From Rhodobacteraceae bacterium M382 (lineage in GTDB: Bacteria; Pseudomonadota; Alphaproteobacteria; Rhodobacterales; Rhodobacteraceae), in the NCBI GenBank assembly GCA_025141015.1, contig CP081098.1, positions 2,362,501 through 2,426,500 of the forward strand: a stretch of DNA of 64,000 nt, read 5' to 3'. The notes beneath the pieces were generated by a model. That model worked only from the letters and a program-made list of their open reading frames with translations. It did no database searches and was not told where the DNA came from. Each line of letters opens with the position of its first letter. Position 1 is the stretch's first letter. A program made the translations under genes and the position numbers. This document shows positions 19,417-28,144 of the stretch, one piece after another.

Positions 19417-20778
19417 TCAGTTGCAGTCTTTGTCCGCAATTTCCAATGTGCGATCCAGGATTTCGATCCCGGACATCAGATCCTCGTGCGAGATATTGAG
19501 CGGCGGTGTCAGGCGGATGACATTGGAGAAGAACGACAGGTACAGCCCGTTGTTCATCGCATACCCCATCATGTCGTTCATCGGTTTGGCCGCGTCGCCC
19601 TTGGCCGCAAAAGGCACCAGCGGTTCGCGCGTGGCGCGGTTTTTCACCAGCTCGATCCCGTTGAACATGCCTTTGCCCCGGATGTCTCCGATACAGGGGT
19701 GTTTCTCGGCCAGCTTGTGCAGTTCGGCCCGCAGTGTTTCACCCATGGCAGTGGCATGGGCCAGGGTGTCTTCCTCCTGCATGGCGCGGATGGCCGCAAC
19801 ACCGCTGGCACAGGCCAGGGGGTGACCGGCATAGGTCAGACCGCCAGGCAGGGGCGTATCGCGCAGCCAATTGTGGATCTCGGTCGAAACCGACATGGTG
19901 CCCAACGGCACATAGCCCGAATTGATGCCTTTGGCCGATGTGATGATGTCCGGCTGCACCCCCCAGTGGTTGACAGCAAACCATTTGCCGGTCCGTCCGA
20001 ACCCGGCCATGACCTCGTCTGCGATCAACAGGATGCCATATTTTTCGCAGGTCGCCTTGATCGACTGCAGATACCCGTCGGGCGGGACAAGGATGCCATT
20101 GGTGCCCACGATCGGCTCCAGGATCACTGCCGCAACCGTGTTGGGGTTTTCATACATCAGTAGCTCTTCGAGATGCGGACCGCCCTGGGCCACGGGACAT
20201 TTGGCCGGATCGGTATGCCCCGTGGGCAGCCGATAGACATAAGGGTCCAACATCCGGACAATTCCGGGCATGTCGGCGCGGGTCAGATGGTGGCGGGGGT
20301 CTCCGGTCAACGACAAAGCGCCACCGGTGGCACCGTGATAGCTGCGGTAGCGGGCGATGATCTTGGTTCGGCCCGTATAATGACGAGCGACGCGGATCGC
20401 GGTTTCATTGGCCGCCGATCCGCCGGTGGTGAAAAAGGTCGACGTGATATTGTCTGGCGTGATCTCATTCATGATCGCAGCCAATTCGCTGCGAACGTCC
20501 GACCCCATGGCCGGGCTAATATAACACAGCTTGTCAGCCTGATCCTTGATCGCTTGAATGATCTTGGGGTGCTGGTGACCCAGGTTGGCATTCACCAGCT
20601 GGCTTTGAAAATCGAGATACCGTTTGCCGTCGCTATCCCAGAACCAGGAGCCCTGCGCCCCGGTGATAACGCGGGGGTGACTGCCTTGTTTTGACCAGCT
20701 TTGCAGATAATGGTCGGCATGCATGTCGCGCACCCATTCCGGATCATGGGTTGGATAGGCGTTGGAAAGGTCATCCAT
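19417..20778 (-). CDS. Class III PLP aminotransferase
   Basis: A 453-residue fold-type I, class III aminotransferase. It shows the N-terminal glycine-turn WDSDGKRYLDF, the cofactor phosphate motif TTGGSAANETAIR, the Asp of IADEVMAGFGRTGKW and the Schiff-base Lys in ITSAKGINSGYVPLG. Families with this look use omega-amino acids, taurine or beta-amino acids with pyruvate or 2-oxoglutarate; the amine donor here is unknown. It is the last gene of a four-gene minus-strand set behind the RpiR regulator, 43 bases after the enolase-superfamily gene. In this setting it may remove the amino group of a demethylated product. Confidence 0.88.
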   Translation of the reverse strand: MDDLSNAYPTHDPEWVRDMHADHYLQSWSKQGSHPRVITGAQGSWFWDSDGKRYLDFQSQLVNANLGHQHPKIIQAIKDQADKLCYISPAMGSDVRSELAAIMNEITPDNITSTFFTTGGSAANETAIRVARHYTGRTKIIARYRSYHGATGGALSLTGDPRHHLTRADMPGIVRMLDPYVYRLPTGHTDPAKCPVAQGGPHLEELLMYENPNTVAAVILEPIVGTNGILVPPDGYLQSIKATCEKYGILLIADEVMAGFGRTGKWFAVNHWGVQPDIITSAKGINSGYVPLGTMSVSTEIHNWLRDTPLPGGLTYAGHPLACASGVAAIRAMQEEDTLAHATAMGETLRAELHKLAEKHPCIGDIRGKGMFNGIELVKNRATREPLVPFAAKGDAAKPMNDMMGYAMNNGLYLSFFSNVIRLTPPLNISHEDLMSGIEILDRTLEIADKDCN

Positions 20779-20821
20779 GGTTCAGATTCCCATCTGTTTC
20801 GGGTTTGGGAGAAGGGTGAGG

Positions 20822-21928
20822 TCAGGCACCGTAAATTGCAACCGGCGCGCCGAGAGAGTCGAAATCAGGGCGCACACCCAGTCCGGGCGTGTCGGTGGCG
20901 AACAGCCGGCCATCCGCCGTGGTCGGTCCACCGACCCCTGTGTTGCGAGTGTTGTAGTTCATCAAATCCGTCGAATTGATCAACATTTCGGACGGCGTCG
21001 AAGCCGCAAAATGAGCGACAGCGGCGGTGGTAATCTGCCCGCCCCAGGTGTCTTCGCTGACCACCGGAATGCCGTGATCGACCAAAAAGTCACGAACCCT
21101 GCGGGCTTTGGACAATCCACCAAGGTTCGAAATCTTGAGACAACAGATTTCTGCCCCCCGGTCGTTGACGATGCGGCGCGCCATGTCGATTCCGGTGACA
21201 CATTCGTCCAGCTTCATTGGCTGCTGGGCCACCCGGCGCACCTGCTGGCATTCCTCATATGTTCGACAGGGTTGTTCCAGGATAAAATCCAGATCGCGGG
21301 TGGCACGGGCGACCCGCAAGGCATTATCGACGCGCCAGCCCTGATTGGCATCAGCCATTGCCTTTTCCCCAGGTTTCAACAGCGGAACGGTGCTGCGGAT
21401 CCGGTCGATATCGGTGACCCAGTCGCCGCCGACCTTGATCTGGAACTGGCGATATCCGGCCGCGCGGTGGTGTTCCATTTCAGCGATGGTTTCTTGCAAC
21501 GGTTTTTGCGGGGCAACCCGATACATGGGCGCACCATCGGTCAGCTTGCCCCCCATGAGCATCCAAACCGGCTGTCCGCTGGCCTGACCCAGCAGATCCC
21601 AGAACGCCGCATCAAACGGAGCCTTGGCATAGCCATGTCCCTGAACGATGTGGTCCATCAGGCGTTCCATCCGCCCAACCTGTCGCGGGTCTTCGCCAAT
21701 CAGCTGGGGGGCAACCAGCCGCGCCAATGCCGCGACCCCTTCGGAATGCGCAACCATGTAGTTTTCGCCACAGGGGGTGAATTCACCACATCCCTGCAGA
21801 CCTGCGTCCGTGTCGATGACCACGACCGAAGCCGAAGCGGTGCTGATCGGATTGCCCGCGCCCCAAGTATAGGTGCCGCCAACATAGGGCAGGGGAGTTT
21901 TATAGATCCGAATTCGCGTGATCTTCAT
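20822..21928 (-). CDS. Enolase-superfamily enzyme, proline betaine epimerase / cis-3-hydroxyproline dehydratase-like
   Basis: A 368-residue mandelate racemase/muconate lactonizing enzyme starting at ATG 21928. Metal ligands are Asp193 (MADANQGW), Glu218 (ILEQP) and Asp241 (KLDE). Likely acid/base lysines are Lys165, on strand 2 (FQIKVGG), and Lys265, on strand 6 (LKISNLGG). The first Lys of the usual K-x-K motif is Gln163 here. Overall sequence resembles the group containing 4-hydroxyproline betaine 2-epimerase and cis-3-hydroxy-L-proline dehydratase of marine Rhodobacteraceae. The neighbouring Rieske and FAD/THF demethylases support a betaine or hydroxyproline substrate. The exact reaction (racemisation or dehydration) is open. 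Confidence 0.82.
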   Translation of the reverse strand: MKITRIRIYKTPLPYVGGTYTWGAGNPISTASASVVVIDTDAGLQGCGEFTPCGENYMVAHSEGVAALARLVAPQLIGEDPRQVGRMERLMDHIVQGHGYAKAPFDAAFWDLLGQASGQPVWMLMGGKLTDGAPMYRVAPQKPLQETIAEMEHHRAAGYRQFQIKVGGDWVTDIDRIRSTVPLLKPGEKAMADANQGWRVDNALRVARATRDLDFILEQPCRTYEECQQVRRVAQQPMKLDECVTGIDMARRIVNDRGAEICCLKISNLGGLSKARRVRDFLVDHGIPVVSEDTWGGQITTAAVAHFAASTPSEMLINSTDLMNYNTRNTGVGGPTTADGRLFATDTPGLGVRPDFDSLGAPVAIYGA

Positions 21929-21939
21929 AATGGGTTCCT

Positions 21940-23049
21940 TCAGGGCGTCACAACTATGTTGCCAACATGCTGTTTCTGCAAAAAGATCTCTTGCGCGCGG
22001 GCCAGATCCTTGAGCCCGAAGGTTTCGGCCAGCAAAGGTTTCAGCGCGCCGGTTTCGATCATGCCCACAACCCGGTGCATGGTGCCCGGCGGACAGATGG
22101 TGGCACCGGTCAATTGCAGGTCCTTGTAAACCAGCTGGCGCAGATCGAATTCGGCCATTGGCCCGGCGATACACCCCGACGTTGAATAGCGCCCGCCCTG
22201 ACGGAGCGCATTGATCAGCGCCATGAACATAGGGGCCCCAACCACATCCAGCGCAATGTCCACAGGGCCCTGGGCTGCGGTGCGGATTGCGGTCTCCAGA
22301 TCGTCGGTGTTGCGATCGATCACAATCTCCGCGCCCAGATCGCGCAGCAGGTCGGCCTTGGTCAGGCTGGCGACTGCGATCACCCGGCATCCGCGCAGGC
22401 GGCACAGCTGGATCGCGGCTGATCCGACCCCGCCCGACGCCCCAGTGATCACAACCGTTTCGCCCGGGCGCGGCGTTGTCCGATTTACCAGGTTTTCAGC
22501 CGTTGTATAGGCACAGGGAAACGTGGCGAGTTCCGCGTCGGTGAGATCAGAGGTCACAGGCAACGCATTGGCGGCCCGTACCTTGGTGTATTCGGCGAAA
22601 CCACCGTCACATTCGGACCCGAAATAGCCGGAATTTGCGGTGTTCTGCCAATCTCCATGCCCCAGCAGCCAGGGATCAATCATCACCCGTTCGCCAATGC
22701 GCCCCGGATCTGTATCTGGGCCCACCGCAACAATGCGCCCCACCACGTCAGCGCCCTGGATCACCGGAAAATGGATTGTGCCGCTGCCCCAGGTGGCCTC
22801 GGTATCGTCAATGGTTTCGAACCCATCCGCTCCACCGTCACCGATCGCCTGATCGACGGTTTTGGAATACCAGGCGGTGCGGGTGTTGATATCGGTGTTG
22901 TTCAGCCCGCAGGCCCCAACCCGGATCACCACCTCGCCCGGGTCCGGGCGCGGTGTCGGGACATCTGTATAGACCAGCTTGTCCAATCCGCCGTGCCCGG
23001 TGAGCAGCACGGCCTTCATGGTGGCAGGAAGAGGGGCAGCGTGGCTCAC
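21940..23049 (-). CDS. MDR-family (quinone reductase-like) alcohol dehydrogenase
   Basis: A 369-residue medium-chain dehydrogenase/reductase. The N-terminal GroES-like domain opens MKAVLLTGHGGLDKLVYTDV; the nucleotide site VITGASGGVGSAAIQLC binds NAD(P)H. The catalytic-zinc region is atypical, with GACGLNNTDINTR lacking the zinc-binding Cys-His set, so it is probably a zinc-independent quinone or enone reductase. It overlaps the upstream demethylase by four bases (ATGA, 23046-23049), showing tight coupling, and lies 11 bases before the enolase-superfamily gene. It probably reduces or oxidises an intermediate of the same catabolic route. Confidence 0.88.
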   Translation of the reverse strand: MSHAAPLPATMKAVLLTGHGGLDKLVYTDVPTPRPDPGEVVIRVGACGLNNTDINTRTAWYSKTVDQAIGDGGADGFETIDDTEATWGSGTIHFPVIQGADVVGRIVAVGPDTDPGRIGERVMIDPWLLGHGDWQNTANSGYFGSECDGGFAEYTKVRAANALPVTSDLTDAELATFPCAYTTAENLVNRTTPRPGETVVITGASGGVGSAAIQLCRLRGCRVIAVASLTKADLLRDLGAEIVIDRNTDDLETAIRTAAQGPVDIALDVVGAPMFMALINALRQGGRYSTSGCIAGPMAEFDLRQLVYKDLQLTGATICPPGTMHRVVGMIETGALKPLLAETFGLKDLARAQEIFLQKQHVGNIVVTP

Positions 23050-25514
23050 TCTGCCGCCTCCAGCACCGCGTCGGTTCGCGGTTTTTGTGACATCGGGTCA
23101 TAGGCGGGTTCACCCAGAATGCGGCCTGCGCGCGGCTCACCGGCGACGATGACTTCAACCTCGGTGCCAGGCACATTGACGTGCGGTTTGACATAGGCAA
23201 AGGCCAGGATCTTGCCCACCGTATGCCCATAGGCCACCGAAGCGGTTGAGCCGACGACCTCGCCATTCAGCTTGATCGCCTCGCCGCCATGACCGTCCTC
23301 GACACCGTCAGGATCAATTTCCAGATAGGCGCAGATCCAGGGTTGTTCATCGGCCTCGGCGCTGGCGCGGGTGGCTTCGACCCCCAGATACTCCTTGTCC
23401 AATCGGGCAAAACGCATCACGTCGGCCTCGGGCAGGGTGACCTCGTTGGTGAGCTCTCCGGCGCCCTTGAACCCTTTTTCCATCCGCAGGGCGTTCATCG
23501 CAAATGAACCATAATCGGCAATGCCGTGCGACGCGCCCGCCGCCCAAAGCGCGGTATAGACATCGACACAGGCAGCGTCGGGCATGTGCAATTCCCAGCC
23601 CAATTCACCGGCATAGGACATGCGGAAAGCCCAAACCTGATGCCCCGCCACCGTGATTTCCTGTGCTGACAGCCAGCGGAACCCGGCATTGGACAGGTCC
23701 GCATCCGTACAGGCGGCCAGAACGTCACGCGATTTCGGCCCGTTCAGCGACAGCGCCGACCAATCCTCGGACAATGTGGTGATCGCGACATCGGCATCAT
23801 TGCGATTGTGGGTCAGATGGTCCAGCAGGCGCTGTTCAAAGAAGGCAGCACAAACCAGATAATACCGATCCGCCGCCATGCGCACGATGGTGGTTTCCAA
23901 TTCGATCCGGCCACGACGGTTCAGCATATGGGTCAAGGAGATCGACCCATTCTTTTGCGGCATCCGGTTGGCGGTCAGCCGGTCCAACAGGGTATAGGCA
24001 TCCGGGCCGGAGACTTCGACCTTGGTAAAGGCGGTGACATCCATGATGCCGACCCGTTCCCGCACAGCGCGGCATTCGGCACCGACCATGTCGAAGACTT
24101 CATTGCGGCGGAACGAATAATGGTCGCGCTGTTCCACACCGTCACGGGCAAACCAACGGGGGCGTTCGTGGCCAAACACCTCTTCATACACCGCGCCCTT
24201 GTCCCGTAGGAGGTCGTAGAGCGGCGAAGGTTTGATCGGACGGCCCGCCAGACGGTTGAAATGGGGGAACGGGATTTCGTGGCGCAGCTTGTAATCCTCA
24301 TGCGCCTTGATCACCTGCCAGTCCTTGACCGCATAGGAGCCGAACCGGCGGGGGTCATAGTCGCGCATGTTGATGTCGGCAGCGCCATGCACCATCCATT
24401 TGGCCAATTCACGCGTCAGCCCAGGACCCCACCCAATGCCGATCTGGGTGCCACAGCAGCACCAGTAATTCTGTACGCCGGGGGCAGGCCCAACCATCGG
24501 GTTGCCATCGGGTGGATGTGAAATCGCACCGTGAACCTCGCGTGTGATACCCAGGTCGGCAAAAATCGGCATGCGTTCCAGCGAGTTTTCGAGCCAGGGC
24601 ATGACCCGGTCATAATCGGCCTCGAACAGCCAGTTTTCATAGTCCCATGGGCATTCATCATGCCAGACCGAATTCGAGTTCTCCTTTTCGTAGATCCCGA
24701 TCAGGCCCTTTTTCTGTTCCATCCGAATATAGCCGGATACCTGTTTGTCGTCGCGAATGACCGGCAGTTCCCGTTCCAGATTCTGAAATTCGGGGACCTC
24801 TTCGGTGACGAAATAATGGTGTGTCATGGAGGTCATCGGCAGCTGCAGGCCGGACCATTCGCCCATCTGGCGTGCATAGGTGCCCCCCGCATTCACCACA
24901 TGTTCACAGGTGATGGTGCCGTGATCGGTCTCGACCACCCAATCTCCCGCGTCGTTTTGGCTTATGTTGGTGGCCTGACAGCGGCGAAAGATTTTCACCC
25001 CTTTTTGGCGGGCACCCGTGGCCATGGCCATGGTGACGTTGGAGGGGTCCACGTGACCGTCATCGGGGGTGTATAGCGCGCCCAGGACGCCGTCCAGATT
25101 GTAGAATGGGTGTTTTTCCGCAATGAAATCAGGGCCTACCAGTTCAATGTTGAACCCCAATGCGCGACCCACTGACAGGGTGTGGCGCAGCCAGTCCATT
25201 TCATCATTGGTATAGGCCAGGCGGAAACTCCCGCAGCCATGCCAGGTCACCGCTTGTCCGGTTTCTTGCTCCAGCTTGTGGGAATACAGACCAATGTTGT
25301 AATCCACCATCTTGCCCAATCCATAGGAGCTGGTGGAGTGGGTGATCTGCCCGGCGGCGTGCCAGGTTGATCCACTGGTCAGTTCGGCCTTTTCCAGCAG
25401 AACCGTATCATCGCCCCATCCTTCGTGGGCAAGATGATAGGCTAGGCCACAGCCCATAACGCCGCCTCCGACAATGACGACCTTTGCGCGTGCGGGGAAT
25501 TCTTTGGAGGACAT
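23046..25514 (-). CDS. FAD/tetrahydrofolate-dependent N-demethylase (dimethylglycine dehydrogenase-like)
   Basis: An 822-residue fusion of an N-terminal FAD oxidoreductase with a C-terminal GcvT (aminomethyltransferase) domain. The Rossmann motif is VVIVGGGVMGCGLAYHL (about 12-28). SGSTWHAAG contains the His to which FAD is covalently bound in dimethylglycine and sarcosine dehydrogenases. The GcvT half begins near RRNEVFDMVGAECRAVRER and should hand the removed carbon to tetrahydrofolate. The substrate is probably a mono- or dimethylated amino acid made by the Rieske oxygenase encoded on the other side of the RpiR regulator. It is the first gene of the minus-strand arm. Confidence 0.9.
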   Translation of the reverse strand: MSSKEFPARAKVVIVGGGVMGCGLAYHLAHEGWGDDTVLLEKAELTSGSTWHAAGQITHSTSSYGLGKMVDYNIGLYSHKLEQETGQAVTWHGCGSFRLAYTNDEMDWLRHTLSVGRALGFNIELVGPDFIAEKHPFYNLDGVLGALYTPDDGHVDPSNVTMAMATGARQKGVKIFRRCQATNISQNDAGDWVVETDHGTITCEHVVNAGGTYARQMGEWSGLQLPMTSMTHHYFVTEEVPEFQNLERELPVIRDDKQVSGYIRMEQKKGLIGIYEKENSNSVWHDECPWDYENWLFEADYDRVMPWLENSLERMPIFADLGITREVHGAISHPPDGNPMVGPAPGVQNYWCCCGTQIGIGWGPGLTRELAKWMVHGAADINMRDYDPRRFGSYAVKDWQVIKAHEDYKLRHEIPFPHFNRLAGRPIKPSPLYDLLRDKGAVYEEVFGHERPRWFARDGVEQRDHYSFRRNEVFDMVGAECRAVRERVGIMDVTAFTKVEVSGPDAYTLLDRLTANRMPQKNGSISLTHMLNRRGRIELETTIVRMAADRYYLVCAAFFEQRLLDHLTHNRNDADVAITTLSEDWSALSLNGPKSRDVLAACTDADLSNAGFRWLSAQEITVAGHQVWAFRMSYAGELGWELHMPDAACVDVYTALWAAGASHGIADYGSFAMNALRMEKGFKGAGELTNEVTLPEADVMRFARLDKEYLGVEATRASAEADEQPWICAYLEIDPDGVEDGHGGEAIKLNGEVVGSTASVAYGHTVGKILAFAYVKPHVNVPGTEVEVIVAGEPRAGRILGEPAYDPMSQKPRTDAVLEAAE

Positions 25515-25640
25515 CGCTCACTTCCTGTTCGAGAGTCGCAGTTTTCGATGGACAGGGTTAGGGATCAGATGTACCACCGTCAATAGAAAATGGGACAAAT
25601 GTTCGCATTGGCGAATTCTGGGGATTTGAAGAGGACTTGA
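25515..25640. promoter_or_regulatory. Divergent promoter region of the betaine-type cluster
   Basis: This region lies between the demethylase (minus) and the RpiR regulator (plus). AATGGGACAAA occurs at 25589-25599 and again at 25640-25650, the second copy covering the regulator start codon. A dyad TTCGC-ATTG-GCGAA sits at 25602-25615. These are candidate binding sites for the divergently encoded RpiR protein. GAAGAGGA at about 25628 is the regulator's ribosome site. Confidence 0.4.
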
Positions 25641-26528
25641 ATGGGACAAAAAAACGTATCTTCTGCAGTGCTTCAGCGGCTTTCGAGTGAGCTGGACGAT
25701 CTGACACCAGAGGCACAGAAGGCCGCACGCTATGTTCTGGAAAACCCACGGGATGTGGGGGTGTCGACCGTGCGCGAGATCGCGGATGCGGCGGATGTCA
25801 AACCCAACACCGTGGTCCGCATGGCGCGCCAGGTTGGGTTTGATGGCTATGACGATTTCCGTGAACCGTTTCGTGAAGCGATCCGCCAAGGGCAGGCGTC
25901 GCTTCCGGATCGGGCGCGGTGGTTGCAGGACATGCAGAAACGCGGCGGGCTGGCCGAATTATATGCCGATATGGTCTCCAGCACGCTGCGCAATATAGAA
26001 GACACGTTTTCCGGTATTGATGAATCCGAGCTGAGCGCAGCGGCCGCCAAAATCTGGGAGTCACGCAACGTGTTTACCCTGGGTGTTGGGGTCAATCACG
26101 CCAATGCCAGCAATTTTACCTATCTGGCCCGCACTGGAATGGTTCAATTTCATGCCATTCCGCGCGCTGGATCGACCGCGATTGACGATCTGGCCTGGGC
26201 GGATCAACGCGACGTTCTGATCGCCATCACATGCCGTCCGTATCGCTCCGAGGTGGTCAACGCCGTGCAGGTTGCCAAAGAGCAGGGAATGACGGTGATT
26301 GCCTTGTCGGATTCCCCTGCCTCTCCGATCATACGCGCCGCAGACCACGGGTTTGTCATGTCCATCGACACCCCCCAGTTCTTTCCATCATCGGTCCCGA
26401 CCATTGCGCTGCTGGAAACATTGCTCAGCTTTGTTATCGCGGCTGCGTCAGACAAAGTGGTGGATCGGGTCGAAAAGTTCCACGAACGTCGCCACCAACT
26501 CGGCTTTTATCAGGATGATCCATCATGA
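25641..26528 (+). CDS. MurR/RpiR-family transcriptional regulator
   Basis: A 295-residue regulator. The N-terminal helix-turn-helix domain (about 1-80) has STVREIADAADVKPNTVVRM and the family signature LTPEAQKAARYVLENP. The C-terminal SIS domain (about 125-270), which binds phosphosugars or other small ligands, includes FTLGVGVNHANASNF and VLIAITCRPYRSEVVN. It overlaps the Rieske oxygenase gene by four bases (ATGA at 26525-26528) and is divergent from the demethylase operon, so it probably controls both arms. The ligand is probably a betaine-pathway intermediate, by context only. Confidence 0.9.
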   Translation: MGQKNVSSAVLQRLSSELDDLTPEAQKAARYVLENPRDVGVSTVREIADAADVKPNTVVRMARQVGFDGYDDFREPFREAIRQGQASLPDRARWLQDMQKRGGLAELYADMVSSTLRNIEDTFSGIDESELSAAAAKIWESRNVFTLGVGVNHANASNFTYLARTGMVQFHAIPRAGSTAIDDLAWADQRDVLIAITCRPYRSEVVNAVQVAKEQGMTVIALSDSPASPIIRAADHGFVMSIDTPQFFPSSVPTIALLETLLSFVIAAASDKVVDRVEKFHERRHQLGFYQDDPS

Positions 26529-27616
26529 ACATTCCCCTGACACACTCTTTGGAAGCCCGCTATTACACGGACCCCGAAATTTTCGGCAATGAGCTGAACG
26601 GTTTGCTGTCGCGTACCTGGCAATTTGCCGGGCATGTGGCAGATATTCCCAATGTCGGGGACTACTTTGCCTTTGAGATTGCCGGGCAAAGCCTGTTTGC
26701 CATCCGGGGCCGCGACGCGGTGGTGCGCACGTTCTACAATGTGTGCCAGCATCGCGCCCATGAAATGGTGTCGGGTACCGGCAATACGCGCGTTGTGGTC
26801 TGTCCCTACCACCAATGGACCTATGAGCTGACCGGGGGGTTGCGTGCCGGGCCCAACGTCAAATCGGTGCCAGGGTTTGACCGCGAAAAAATCTGTCTGA
26901 CCGAGGTGCGAACCGAAGATTTCAATGGATTTCTGTTCGTCAATCTCGACAAAGACGCCGCGCCGATGGATGACTGGTTTCCCGGTGTGCGCGCTGAGTT
27001 GCGCAAATACGTGCCTCATATCGACACGTTGGCACCGCTGGAATGGGTCGAATGTCCTGAGAATTGTAACTGGAAGGTGTCGGTCGAAAACTATTCCGAA
27101 TGTTACCATTGCCCGACCAACCATCCGACCTTTGCCGAAGGGGTGGTGAAACCCGAAACCTATGACATTCAGCCCGACGCCGGCGGCGGATATGTGCTGC
27201 GCCATGTGACGGAATGCCAAAGCCTCGAGTCGATGACCTATCCCATTGATCTGGACAGCAACGAACATGCCGGCGACTACCAAAGCTGGTTCCTGTGGCC
27301 GATGTTTTCATTCCAGTGCTACCCAGGCAATGTGTTGAACACGTATCACTGGCGGGCCAATGACGTGGACAATTGTACGGTTTGGCGTGGTTGGTACACC
27401 GAAAACGGCCACGAAAGCGATGTGATCCGCGGGTTGGCGGTTCAGGATCGCGAAACCACGGTCGAAGAGGACATCCGTCTGGTGGAATCCGTGCATCGCG
27501 GCCTGAAGTCCAAGGGATATGTACCAGGACCGTTGGTTTTGGATCCTGCTTGTGGCGTCATGAGCGAACATTCGATTGCAAAACTTCAGCAATGGATGCG
27601 CGAAGCGGTGGACTGA
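26525..27616 (+). CDS. Rieske-type quaternary amine oxygenase, CntA/YeaW-like
   Basis: A 363-residue oxygenase alpha subunit. The Rieske 2Fe-2S site is Cys74-x-His76 and Cys93-x2-His96 (NVCQHRAHE, CPYHQW). The mononuclear iron site is NYSECYHCPTNHP, with His195 and His200 and a Glu192 where most ring-hydroxylating oxygenases have Asp. A bridging Glu is characteristic of carnitine oxygenase CntA and related demethylating enzymes, and the C-terminal LVESVHRGLKSKGY matches that group. It probably oxidises an N-methyl or N-alkyl group of a betaine. No ferredoxin-reductase partner is encoded nearby. Coupled to the RpiR gene by overlap. Confidence 0.87.
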   Translation: MNIPLTHSLEARYYTDPEIFGNELNGLLSRTWQFAGHVADIPNVGDYFAFEIAGQSLFAIRGRDAVVRTFYNVCQHRAHEMVSGTGNTRVVVCPYHQWTYELTGGLRAGPNVKSVPGFDREKICLTEVRTEDFNGFLFVNLDKDAAPMDDWFPGVRAELRKYVPHIDTLAPLEWVECPENCNWKVSVENYSECYHCPTNHPTFAEGVVKPETYDIQPDAGGGYVLRHVTECQSLESMTYPIDLDSNEHAGDYQSWFLWPMFSFQCYPGNVLNTYHWRANDVDNCTVWRGWYTENGHESDVIRGLAVQDRETTVEEDIRLVESVHRGLKSKGYVPGPLVLDPACGVMSEHSIAKLQQWMREAVD

Positions 27617-27664
27617 TCGCGACCCCATCCAGTCCAGGTGATCCCATACGCCAGGGAGGCAGAT

Positions 27665-28066
27665 ATGACGGACCGCGTCGAGGTGTTCTACTCGCTGCAA
27701 AGCGATTACTGCAACGCTCTGCTGGATCGGCTCCTGGGCCTACGGGACCAGGAGATCAGTGTTGTGATCCGTCCAATCCTTGGCGGTCTTTTGCGCCTGG
27801 CTGAACGCTACCGGGATCGCGACGCGCTTGAGCAATCCTGTTTTGAACGGGACACCAGGCGTATCGCTGAAATGCTGGGGCTGCCTCGCGCCCATCCCGA
27901 TCCTTTCCCCAGTCAATTGGCCCCCGGATCGCCCTGGATCGCCGAGTCAGAACAGCCGCTCAACCGCTATCTGAACCGGCTTTATGTCGGTGCGGCGCAG
28001 GTCGCAGTGACGTTGCAGATCGGGCAGCCGACGAACGGTTGCCCGGTGCCGAGAAAATACAGATGA
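27665..28066 (+). pseudogene. Truncated DsbA-like (2-hydroxychromene-2-carboxylate isomerase family) gene
   Basis: From ATG 27665, behind a GGGAGG-type site, about 115 residues look like the thioredoxin-fold HCCA isomerase family: an N-terminal strand VEVFYSL, the VVIRPILGGLLRL segment and a helical insert ending NRYLNRLYVGAAQ. The usual C-terminal third (another 70-90 residues with GLAF-type motifs) is absent; the frame ends with an unrelated 17-residue tail. No other frame restores it. It is either a deletion remnant or a shortened protein. It follows the oxygenase by 48 bases and precedes a CMD gene, so it was probably part of the same operon. Confidence 0.55.
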
Positions 28067-28098
28067 CTTGCCGAAATACGGCGATTCTGCCGAAGACA

Positions 28099-28118
28099 CC
28101 CGCCGTTGTGGCGGCGGG
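28099..28118 (+). other. Short GC hairpin before the CMD gene
   Basis: CCCGCCG (28099-28105) and CGGCGGG (28112-28118) form a 7-base stem with a 6-base loop, 27 bases before the next start codon. There is no T-run, so it is not a classic terminator. It may affect mRNA processing between the truncated isomerase and the CMD gene. Confidence 0.35.
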
Positions 28119-28144
28119 CGGACAAACATGAAAAGGACAATCTC

